A stretch of 7,485 nt of DNA from JBHJOF01 sp050330055 (GTDB lineage Bacteria > Pseudomonadota > Alphaproteobacteria > Kiloniellales > JAKSDN01), in the NCBI GenBank assembly GCA_050330055.1, contig JBHJOF010000356.1, positions 1 through 7,485 on the forward strand. Reading direction: 5' to 3'. The notes under the pieces were generated by a model, which saw nothing but the letters and a program-made list of their open reading frames with translations, did not search any database and was not told the origin of the DNA. Below are positions 1-5,990 of this stretch, one piece after another. The position numbers were made by a program, and so were the translations under genes. Position 1 is the first letter of the stretch; every line of letters starts with the position of its first letter.

Positions 1-520
<520 letters not shown>

Positions 521-528
<8 letters not shown>

Positions 529-1612
529 GAACCGGCTCGCTGCGGCGCAGCTGGCTGAGTGCCCAGAGCACTAGAGTGAGCAGGGCGAAGGCGCCGGCCT
601 GGTGCAGCGCGGCGAGCGGCACCGGCACCGCCATGAGCAGGGTGGCGATGCCGAGACCGAGCTGCAGCAGGGCCACCAGCTTGACCAGGAGCAGTGCGCG
701 GCGCTGTCCGGCCTCGAGCGGCAGGCGGCGCGACCAGACAAAAAGCGCGATGGCGACGACAACGACCAGGATCGCCAGGACGCGGTGATTGAACTGCACC
801 GCTTCGACGGTCTCGAAGAGATTCAGGATCCAGGGATCGAGCGCGCCATAGCCGGCCGGGATGATGCGGCCATCCATCAGGGGGAAGGTATTGTAGATCA
901 GTCCGGCTCTGAGCCCGGCGACGAAGCCGCCGGAGGCGATCGTCAGTCCGACCAGCCCGGCGAAGGCCCAGAGGGCGATGCGCAGCCGCCTGGTCGCAGC
1001 CGGCGCTGGTCCGCGGGGCGGTTCCAGCAAGCCGAGCGCCACCCAGAGGATGTAAGCGTAGATGCCGACTGCGGCGAGCAGGTGCGCGACCAGGCGATAC
1101 TGGCTGACGTCGGTGCGCTCGGCGAAGCCGCTCGCCACCATGTACCAGCCGAGCAGGCCCTGCAGGCCGCCGAGTGCCAGCATGGCGGCCAGGTGCGGCA
1201 GCAGCGGCCGGCGAACGCGGCCGGTCACGAGGAACCAGAGAAGGGGCAGGGCGAAGGCCAGGCCGATCAGGCGGCCCCACAGGCGGTGCACGTATTCCCA
1301 CCAGAAGATGGTCTCGAACTCGGCCAGGGTCATGCCGGGGTTCTTCTCGCGGTACTCCGGGATCTGCTGGTAGAGCGCGAAGAGGCGCTGCCATTCGGCT
1401 TCGGAGAGCGGCGGGATGATGCCGCTCAAGGGCGCCCACTCCATGATCGACAGGCCCGACTCGGTGAGCCGGGTGATCGCCCCGATCACCGCCATGGCGA
1501 AGATCATGGCGCAGCAGAGCAGCAGCCAGAGGGCGATTGGGCGGTCTGCCGCTGGGCGGTCTGCCGCTGGGCGGTCGCTATCCAGAGAATGAGATGTGGC
1601 CGTCGAGACCAT
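521..1612 (-). CDS. ctaA: Heme A synthase (COX15/CtaA)
   Basis: This integral membrane enzyme oxidises the C8 methyl of heme O to the formyl of heme A, the cofactor of aa3-type cytochrome oxidases. The 363-residue product has about eight hydrophobic helices (first at 27-47, last about 333-354). The conserved heme-ligand histidines are recognisable: WWEYVHR (H109, with E106), RLVAHLLA (H177), QFNHRVLA (H276) and ALHQAGAF (H337). ITRLTESGLS (46-55) and GLIYNTFPLMDG (237-248) are also family hallmarks. The only cysteines are C33 and C34 in helix 1, so the loop disulfide of Bacillus CtaA is absent, as is usual for the alphaproteobacterial/mitochondrial type. I chose the ATG at 1612 because it gives the family length. 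An in-frame ATG at 1765 would add 51 Arg/Pro-rich residues that do not resemble the family. Neither start has a clear Shine-Dalgarno sequence. The stop overlaps the downstream GTPase start. Confidence 0.93.
1539..1575. repeat. 15-bp direct tandem repeat (about 2.5 copies) inside ctaA 5' end
   Basis: The unit GGGCGGTCTGCCGCT occurs at 1539-1553 and 1554-1568, followed by a partial copy at 1569-1575. On the minus strand it encodes the repeated DRPAA segment of the cytoplasmic N-terminal tail (residues about 13-25), just before the first membrane helix. The unit is a multiple of three, so copy-number change would keep the frame. It is probably a slippage product in a poorly constrained tail. Confidence 0.85.
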
Positions 1613-1693
1613 TGCCGCGGTGCTGAGCTGTTGGCGAGGCTCCGCGCGGCAGCTTAGAAGCCGCGGCCTCCTCGGCCAAGCCCGCGTCGCGTC

Positions 1694-1716
1694 TCCCGCC
1701 GGCTCCGCAGGCGGGA
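1694..1716 (-). other. GC-rich hairpin in the ctaA upstream region
   Basis: TCCCGCC (1694-1700) pairs with GGCGGGA (1710-1716) around a 9-nt loop. A second short dyad, GGCC-N5-GGCC, lies at 1665-1677. Both fall between the chosen ctaA ATG (1612) and the AT-rich divergent promoter zone, so they would sit in a transcript leader of roughly 170 nt. No U-tract follows, so this is not an intrinsic terminator, and it matches no riboswitch I recognise. It may be without function. Confidence 0.35.
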
Positions 1717-1785
1717 CAACTCGGGCTGTCTCGGGCGACGCTGTTCGGCGTTTGTCGCTTGCCATGCTTGCGTTCTGCAGATATT

Positions 1786-1803
1786 GATATGTTATATCAT
1801 ATC
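1786..1803. promoter_or_regulatory. Zur-like operator dyad in divergent spacer
   Basis: The 18-mer GATATGTTATATCATATC has inverted arms GATATG and CATATC with a 6-nt centre. Its left half matches the enterobacterial Zur half-site GAAATGTTATA at 10 of 11 positions, and the ATG-N6-CAT spacing is that of Fur-family dyads. It lies in the only AT-rich stretch (about 1780-1812) of an otherwise GC-rich spacer, where the divergent promoters probably are. It is 76 bp before the ATG of the His-rich envelope gene and 173 bp before the ctaA start. The association with a COG0523 GTPase and a His-rich exported protein supports a zinc-responsive reading. The consensus is from memory and was not scored against a matrix. 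Confidence 0.55.
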
Positions 1804-1879
1804 TTTTTGATCATTCGCAGGCGCTGTCCTGTCAGGGCGCCGCCTTTGCGCGGAACGGGCGAGCGGGAGCGGAGGACAG

Positions 1880-2683
1880 ATGAGGGACATTGCCATGGGG
1901 TGCATCGCGGCGGCTTTGATTGCGGGGTCGGCGCATCAGGCGGTCGGACAGGTGTTCGAGGTGATCCATCCGGAGGTGGAACGGGGCCGCTTCGAGCTTG
2001 AAGGTCTGAACGGTGTCGTACTCGACGATCTCGAGACAGGGGAGGCACGGTCGGCGCACGAGATTGCCATCGGCTACGCACCGCTTTCCTTTTGGAAGAC
2101 AAAGATTGCCGTCGAGATCGCCAAGCCCGAGGGCGAGAACGCCGAGTACGAAGCGTTCGAATGGGAGAATGTGATTCTCTTCCCTTTCGGCAAGCATGCG
2201 AAAGGCCACGGGCATGACCACGGGCATGATCATGACGAGTTCTTTTCGTTCGGGGCCGCCGGCCTCTATGTCGCCCTTGAGGTGCCGAACGAGGGCGGTA
2301 TCGATTCCGGCGCCATTGAGGTTGGCCCCATCGTCGAGATGAGCTTCGGCCCTGTCCAGGTGGTCGCGAACCTCTTCGTCGAGGTGCCCTTCGAGGATGA
2401 CGAGGATCCGGGGCTCTCCTATGCGCTCAGCGCTGCGATCCCGGTCGCTAAATTCGAGCCCGTTGCGCTAGCGGCCGGCTTTGAGGCGCATGGCGGGGCC
2501 GAGGGCGTGTTCGGCGCCGCGACGCCCATCGATGACAACAGCCACGTCATCGGGCCCGCGCTCTACGGCGACATCGACCTCGGCCGCGGCCGCGTGCTGG
2601 AGCCACGGGTTGCGCTGCTCTTCGGTTTGACCGACGGTAGTCCCGATACGGTTCTGTCCTTCAACATAGAGCTGAAATTCTGA
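1880..2683 (+). CDS. Exported His-rich protein, probable outer-membrane beta-barrel, uncharacterised
   Basis: I do not recognise a named family. The 267-residue product begins with a signal peptide: a short charged start, hydrophobic core about 6-16, and probable cleavage near AVGQ (21-24). The rest alternates hydrophobic and polar residues in short strands with turns (for example GPIVEMSFGPVQVVANLFVEVP, split over 149-170) and ends in IELKF with a terminal Phe, as outer-membrane barrels do. Residues 105-120 form a His/Asp-rich loop with six histidines (HGHDHGHDHDE core), encoded by a 12-bp repeat at 2207-2236, which is a plausible Zn, Cu or Ni binding segment. The protein is acidic overall. 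The start is set by GGAGG at 1871-1875, four bases before the ATG. It is transcribed divergently from ctaA and the GTPase, with the Zur-like dyad between them. A role in metal acquisition or sensing at the envelope is inference. Confidence 0.82.
   Translation: MRDIAMGCIAAALIAGSAHQAVGQVFEVIHPEVERGRFELEGLNGVVLDDLETGEARSAHEIAIGYAPLSFWKTKIAVEIAKPEGENAEYEAFEWENVILFPFGKHAKGHGHDHGHDHDEFFSFGAAGLYVALEVPNEGGIDSGAIEVGPIVEMSFGPVQVVANLFVEVPFEDDEDPGLSYALSAAIPVAKFEPVALAAGFEAHGGAEGVFGAATPIDDNSHVIGPALYGDIDLGRGRVLEPRVALLFGLTDGSPDTVLSFNIELKF
2207..2236 (+). repeat. 12-bp tandem repeat encoding the HGHD units
   Basis: CACGGGCATGAC (2207-2218) is followed by CACGGGCATGAT (2219-2230) and the half unit CATGAC. The repeat is in frame and builds the HGHD-HGHD-HD stretch, so the histidine loop can lengthen or shorten by slippage without a frameshift. 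Confidence 0.85.
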
Positions 2684-2690
2684 GCCTGGC

Positions 2691-2724
2691 GCCGCGAGCA
2701 CAAGCCGCGAGCCCAAGCCGTGAG
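2691..2724. repeat. Short 13-bp imperfect tandem repeat in intergenic region
   Basis: GCCGCGAGCACAA (2691-2703) and GCCGCGAGCCCAA (2704-2716) differ by one base, and a third, degenerate unit starts at 2717 (GCCGTGAG). The repeat lies just after the stop of the His-rich gene, in the 127-bp gap before the convergent usg stop. I see no intrinsic terminator with a U-tract in this gap. Confidence 0.7.
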
Positions 2725-2810
2725 GGGCCAAACCGAGGTATCCGCAGGCCCGCGGCGCAATGCGCCCGGGCGCGGACCGCGGCTGCCTTACGGCTGGCGC
2801 CGGCCGATGT

Positions 2811-3074
2811 CTACTGCAGGGTCAGGCAGGCGTCGGCGAAGCGGGCCCTGGGGGCTGTGATGATCGGCACGGTGCCGACCGTTACCGAGTGCAGCTTGCC
2901 GTCCAGGTTCCGGCTCCAGAAATCCAGGAACTTGCGCAGCATGGGGAAGTTCGGCGCCAGGTCATAGTCCTGCCAGATATAGCTCTGCAGCAGGGAGGGA
3001 TGGTCCGGCAGGTGGTAGAGGATCTCCGCCGTGGTCAGGCGGTGATCCCGGAGCTGCATCCGCAAACCGCTCAT
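2811..3074 (-). CDS. usg: Usg family protein
   Basis: This is a small cytoplasmic protein of 87 residues without known biochemical function. The family was named from a gene beside the Caulobacter trp genes, and I know it only from Alphaproteobacteria. The signature block is intact: LTTAEILYHLPDHPSLLQSY, then IWQDYDLAPNFPMLRKFLDF, then WSRNLDGKLHSV. The C-terminus after residue about 67 is less conserved. I place the start at the ATG at 3074, because GAGGTG lies five bases upstream of it. The in-frame ATG at 3086 would absorb that site into the coding region and adds only four residues. It is convergent with the His-rich gene and divergent from groES, so it is probably monocistronic. Family assignment is strong; function is unknown. 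Confidence 0.92.
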   Translation of the reverse strand: MSGLRMQLRDHRLTTAEILYHLPDHPSLLQSYIWQDYDLAPNFPMLRKFLDFWSRNLDGKLHSVTVGTVPIITAPRARFADACLTLQ

Positions 3075-3130
3075 GTCGCACCTCATCCGTGGCCAACACG
3101 ACCGTAACAGTCTGCGATTAGTGTCGCCGG

Positions 3131-3165
3131 GTCACAATGAAAAAATCATTAAAATCAATATGCTA
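3131..3165. promoter_or_regulatory. AT-rich island between usg and groES, probable usg promoter zone
   Basis: This is the only AT-rich stretch in the divergent spacer. It contains a small perfect dyad, AATGA-AAAAA-TCATT (3136-3150). It lies 57-91 bases upstream of the usg ATG on the minus strand, where a promoter would be expected. No convincing -35/-10 pair for usg could be fixed, so the call rests on composition and position only. Confidence 0.3.
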
Positions 3166-3260
3166 GCAGCCGATACCCGGGACTGCTGCCAGCCCGGGCC
3201 GGGTACGCCCGGTGCGGGCGGCCGCAAACCGCGGCCGAGCAAGGATTTTCCGGCCGGCTC

Positions 3261-3289
3261 TTGACAGTTGACGGGCGGCCTTCTAGATG
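3261..3289 (+). promoter_or_regulatory. groESL promoter (sigma-70-like)
   Basis: A perfect -35 hexamer TTGACA (3261-3266) is followed by a 17-bp spacer and a -10-like TAGATG (3284-3289). Transcription would begin at about 3296, inside the CIRCE element, so HrcA binding would block initiation. A vegetative promoter under CIRCE control is a common groESL arrangement in Alphaproteobacteria. I saw no clear sigma-32 promoter. Confidence 0.8.
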
Positions 3290-3290
3290 T

Positions 3291-3317
3291 TTGGCACTCA
3301 TCGGGGGCGAGTGCTAA
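3291..3317. promoter_or_regulatory. CIRCE operator (HrcA binding site)
   Basis: The left arm TTGGCACTC (3291-3299) and right arm GAGTGCTAA (3309-3317) are separated by exactly nine bases. The consensus is TTAGCACTC-N9-GAGTGCTAA, so 17 of 18 arm positions match, the one deviation being G for A at position 3 of the left arm. The element begins two bases after the -10 hexamer and ends 65 bases before the groES ATG. It indicates repression of groESL by HrcA, relieved on heat shock; hrcA itself is not in the window. Confidence 0.97.
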
Positions 3318-3382
3318 CAGAACCGCGACCCGATGGACCATGTCATTGAAATCGCTAGTGATTCCATTTGGGAGGAGCGAGG

Positions 3383-3700
3383 ATGAAGTTTCGACCCCTG
3401 CATGACCGCGTGCTGCTGAAGCGCGTGGAGGGAGAAGAGAAGTCGGCCGGCGGGATCATCATCCCCGACACGGCCAAGGAAAAGCCCATGGAGGGCGAGG
3501 TGGTTGCGACCGGCCCCGGCGCCCGCGGCGAGGACGGCAAGATCCAGCCGCTCGACGTGAAGCCCGGCGACCGTGTGCTGTTCGGCAAGTGGTCCGGCAC
3601 CGAGGTCAAGATCGATGGCGAGGAGCTCCTGATCATGAAGGAGTCCGACATCATGGGCGTCATCGAGGGCAAGGCCGCCAAGAAGAGCAAGGCCGCCTGA
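3383..3700 (+). CDS. groES: Co-chaperonin GroES (Hsp10)
   Basis: The product is 105 residues and forms the heptameric lid of the GroEL folding chamber in the cytoplasm. It starts MKFRPLHDRVLLKRVEGEEK, has the mobile-loop region SAGGIIIPDTAKEKPMEGEV (21-40), the conserved LDVKPGDRVLFGKWSGTEVK and a final IMKESDIMGVIE. The C-terminus carries a short Lys/Ala tail (AAKKSKAA), making it slightly longer than E. coli GroES (97). The ATG at 3383 is preceded by a purine-rich ribosome binding site (GGGAGGAG at 3370-3377) and gives the family N-terminus; an upstream in-frame TTG at 3368 is not needed. It is the first gene of the CIRCE-controlled operon, 36 bases before groEL. Confidence 0.98.
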   Translation: MKFRPLHDRVLLKRVEGEEKSAGGIIIPDTAKEKPMEGEVVATGPGARGEDGKIQPLDVKPGDRVLFGKWSGTEVKIDGEELLIMKESDIMGVIEGKAAKKSKAA

Positions 3701-3736
3701 GGCAAGATTGCAGACACCAGAAGGAGCATTTTGACG

Positions 3737-5377
3737 ATGGCTGCGAAAGACGTGAAATTCGGCGGCGATGCCCGCCAGCGCATGCTGCGCGGCGTGGACA
3801 TTCTCGCCGACGCGGTGAAGGTTACCCTGGGCCCCAAGGGCCGCAACGTGGTGCTCGACAAGGCCTTCGGCGCGCCGCGCACGACCAAGGACGGCGTGAC
3901 GGTCGCCAAGGAGATCGAGCTCGCTGACAAGTTCGAGAACATGGGCGCCCAGATGGTGCGCGAAGTGGCCTCGAAGACCAACGACATCGCCGGCGACGGC
4001 ACCACCACGGCGACGGTCCTGGCGCAGGCGATCGTGCGCGAGGGCGCCAAGTCGGTAGCCGCCGGCATGAACCCGATGGACCTGCGGCGCGGTGTCGACC
4101 TGGCGGTCGCCGCCGTGGTTAAGGACCTCGCCAAGCGGGCCAAGAAGATCTCGACCTCCGAGGAGGTGGCGCAGATCGGCACCATCTCGGCCAACGGCGA
4201 CAAGGAAGTCGGCGAGATGATCGCCACCGCCATGCAGAAGGTCGGCAACGAGGGCGTCATCACGGTCGAGGAAGCGAAGTCGCTGGAGACCGAGCTCGAC
4301 GTGGTCGAGGGTATGCAGTTTGACCGCGGCTACCTCTCGCCCTACTTCATTACCAACGCCGACAAGATGCTGGCCGAGCTCGAGGACCCCTACATCCTGC
4401 TGCACGAGAAGAAGCTCTCCGGCCTGCAGCCCATGCTGCCGCTGTTGGAAGCCATCGTGCAGTCCGGGCGCCCGCTGCTGATCATTGCCGAGGACGTCGA
4501 AGGTGAGGCGCTGGCCACGCTGGTGGTCAACAAGCTGCGCTGCGGCCTCAAGGTCGCGGCGGTCAAGGCGCCCGGCTTCGGTGATCGCCGCAAGGCGATG
4601 CTCGAGGACATGGCGATCCTGACCGGCGGCCAGGTGGTCTCCGAGGACCTCGGTATCAAGCTGGAGAACGTCGGTCTCGAGATGCTGGGCCGCGCCAAGA
4701 AGGTCGTGATCACCAAGGAGGAGACCACGGTCGTCGACGGCGCCGGCAAGAAGAAGGAGATCGAGGGCCGCTGCGGCCAGATCCGGGCGCAGATCGAGGA
4801 GACCACCTCGGACTACGACCGCGAGAAGCTGCAGGAGCGTCTCGCCAAGCTGGCCGGCGGCGTGGCGGTGATCCGCGTCGGCGGTGCCACCGAGATCGAG
4901 GTCAAGGAGCGCAAGGACCGGGTCGAGGACGCGATGAACGCGACCCGCGCCGCGGTCGAAGAGGGCGTCGTTCCCGGCGGCGGCTCGGCGCTGCTGTTCG
5001 CGATCAAGGCGCTCGACAAGGTGACCCCGGCGAACGACGACCAGAAGGTCGGCGTCGAGATCGTGCGTCGCGCGCTGCAGACGCCGGCGCGCCAGATCGC
5101 CGAGAATTCCGGTCATGACGGCGCCGTCGTGGTCGGCAAGATACTCGAAAGCAAGAGCCAGACCTGGGGCTTCGATGCGCAGAACGAGACCTACACCGAC
5201 CTGGTGAAGGCCGGCATCATCGACCCGGTCAAGGTGGTGCGCATCGCGCTGCAGGACGCGGCCTCGGTCGCCGGCCTGCTGATCACCACCGAGGCCATGG
5301 TCGCCGAGAAGCCCGAGAAGAAGGACGCCCACCCGGCCGCGCCCGACATGGGCGGCATGGGCGGCATGGGCTTCTAA
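3737..5377 (+). CDS. groEL: Chaperonin GroEL (Hsp60)
   Basis: The 546-residue subunit belongs to the tetradecameric ATP-driven protein-folding chamber. Family landmarks are all present: MAAKDVKFGGDAR at the start, LGPKGRNVVLDK (31-42), the ATP-binding GDGTTT (86-91, with Asp87), D52 in TTKDGVTVAKEIE, KAPGFGDRRKAMLEDMAILT in the apical domain, LAKLAGGVAVIRVGG, and EDAMNATRAAVEEGVVPGGG near 397-416 with the catalytic-region Asp398. The C-terminus ends in the flexible GGMGGMGF tail. The length is standard. AAGGAG at 3721-3726 is ten bases before the chosen ATG; a TTG two codons earlier (3731) is closer but does not match the conserved N-terminus. The gene is cotranscribed with groES from the CIRCE promoter and closed by an intrinsic terminator. 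I see no lesion or unusual residue. Confidence 0.99.
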   Translation: MAAKDVKFGGDARQRMLRGVDILADAVKVTLGPKGRNVVLDKAFGAPRTTKDGVTVAKEIELADKFENMGAQMVREVASKTNDIAGDGTTTATVLAQAIVREGAKSVAAGMNPMDLRRGVDLAVAAVVKDLAKRAKKISTSEEVAQIGTISANGDKEVGEMIATAMQKVGNEGVITVEEAKSLETELDVVEGMQFDRGYLSPYFITNADKMLAELEDPYILLHEKKLSGLQPMLPLLEAIVQSGRPLLIIAEDVEGEALATLVVNKLRCGLKVAAVKAPGFGDRRKAMLEDMAILTGGQVVSEDLGIKLENVGLEMLGRAKKVVITKEETTVVDGAGKKKEIEGRCGQIRAQIEETTSDYDREKLQERLAKLAGGVAVIRVGGATEIEVKERKDRVEDAMNATRAAVEEGVVPGGGSALLFAIKALDKVTPANDDQKVGVEIVRRALQTPARQIAENSGHDGAVVVGKILESKSQTWGFDAQNETYTDLVKAGIIDPVKVVRIALQDAASVAGLLITTEAMVAEKPEKKDAHPAAPDMGGMGGMGF

Positions 5378-5403
5378 GCCACCGATTCAAGACTGCGACG
5401 TTG

Positions 5404-5434
5404 GGGGCCGCGGCAATCACCGCGGCCCCTTTTT
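5404..5434 (+). terminator. Intrinsic terminator of groESL
   Basis: A perfect 10-bp stem GGGGCCGCGG (5404-5413) / CCGCGGCCCC (5420-5429) encloses a 6-nt loop and is followed by TTTTT (5430-5434). It begins 26 bases after the groEL stop, the expected position for the operon's transcription end. Confidence 0.95.
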
Positions 5435-5484
5435 CATTTGCGCGCACCGCCGTCGCGTCGGCTGCAGCTTCACATTCTCTTCTT

Positions 5485-5635
5485 GTCAGCCTCACCTTCC
5501 CACGCGCCCTTCGGTCGCGCGGGCCCCTCCCTCTCCCCTCAAGGGAGAGGGATTCTGCAGTGCGCCAGTTTGTTCCCCTCCCTCGGAGGGGAGAGGGAGG
5601 GACCCAGCGCGAAGCGTTGGCAGGGTGAGGGTGAC
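5485..5635. repeat. About 150-bp palindromic intergenic repeat (REP/MITE-like)
   Basis: The outer ends are imperfect inverted copies: GTCAGCCTCACC at the left (5485-5496) against the complement of GGTGAGGGTGAC at the right (5624-5635). The similarity continues inward to a CCCTCCCTCTCCCC block at 5525-5538 and its complement near 5588-5601. Inside are two compact hairpins: a perfect 10-bp stem TCCCTCTCCC/GGGAGAGGGA (5528-5552, 5-nt loop) and CCCCTCC/GGAGGGG (5575-5591, 3-nt loop). Sequences of this 'ctcaccctcc...ggagaggg' type are common dispersed repeats in GC-rich Alphaproteobacteria. No ORF of its own and no clear target-site duplication is visible. It fills most of the 319-bp stretch between the groEL terminator and the next gene; the remainder (5636-5737) shows nothing recognisable. 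Confidence 0.75.
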
Positions 5636-5737
5636 AGCAAGAGTCTCGATCGCGCACCGCATCCATGTTGTGCGAAAGCACACAGTACCGCTTGCCAGCG
5701 CGGCGCAGGATGCGCGCGCGTCGGAGCTCATCTGCGC

Positions 5738-5745
5738 AAAGGAGG
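5738..5745 (+). promoter_or_regulatory. Strong ribosome binding site deciding the start at 5754
   Basis: AAAGGAGG is a near-complete anti-16S complement, eight bases before the ATG at 5754. It argues that the small ORF is translated and that upstream in-frame starts, such as that at 5625 inside the palindromic repeat, are not used. Confidence 0.75.
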
Positions 5746-5753
5746 GCCGGGCC

Positions 5754-5969
5754 ATGCGCCAGCCCAAGGACTCAGGACCGAGCTTCGAAGAGACCTATCC
5801 GCACTATCCCTTTGCCGAGTTGGTGCGCCTGGCAATTGCCGTGGGCGGCTGGCTGGCGCGCGTCAGGCAGGCGTACCATGACGGCGCCCTGCGGGCGCGG
5901 CGCCCGCCCCCGTCTCGTCGCGCGCGGGAAGAGGTCGGCAAGATCTCGATGGGCCGCCTGCCCGAGTGA
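5754..5969 (+). CDS. Small uncharacterised protein, 71 aa
   Basis: I do not recognise the family. The product begins MRQPKDSGPSFEETYPHYPF and has one short hydrophobic stretch (about 23-35, LVRLAIAVGGWLA), too short and interrupted to be a confident membrane helix; it may be an amphipathic helix. The C-terminal half is rich in Arg and Pro, so the protein is basic there and probably disordered. Evidence for translation is the strong ribosome binding site eight bases upstream and the high G/C share at third codon positions, as in its neighbours. The stop lies 21 bases from the convergent aminotransferase stop. A 17-bp perfect palindrome lies within its 3' half. It could be a lineage-specific small protein; no function is proposed. 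Confidence 0.65.
   Translation: MRQPKDSGPSFEETYPHYPFAELVRLAIAVGGWLARVRQAYHDGALRARRPPPSRRAREEVGKISMGRLPE
5891..5907. repeat. 17-bp GC palindrome within the small ORF
   Basis: GCGGGCGC (5891-5898) and GCGCCCGC (5900-5907) flank a single G. It would form a tight hairpin in the mRNA, but no U-tract follows. It lies in the Arg/Pro-coding segment and may simply reflect local GC bias. Confidence 0.6.
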
Positions 5970-5990
5970 GCGTCCTATAGCGCAGGCCGC

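Noticed and set aside
602..1657. 351-codon open frame antisense to ctaA
   Set aside because: It is rich in Gln, Arg, Glu and Ala with no domain. The opposite frame encodes a complete heme A synthase with its conserved histidines.
1613..1765. 51-residue N-terminal extension of CtaA from the ATG at 1765
   Set aside because: It is Arg/Pro-rich, unlike the family, and has no ribosome binding site; the ATG at 1612 gives normal length. Kept only as an alternative.
3174..3205. Inverted TACCCGG/CCGGGTA pair upstream of groES considered as a terminator or operator
   Set aside because: Arms of seven bases with an 18-nt loop in very GC-rich DNA and no U-tract; likely chance.
3314..5332. 672-codon open frame antisense to groEL
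   Set aside because: It is a shadow of GC-biased codon use in groEL. Its translation is His/Leu/Asp/Arg-rich low-complexity sequence with no family resemblance, and groEL itself is unambiguous.
5438..5753. Open frames running through the palindromic repeat into the small ORF
   Set aside because: The sequence is repeat-derived, and the strong ribosome binding site at 5738-5745 places the real start at 5754.
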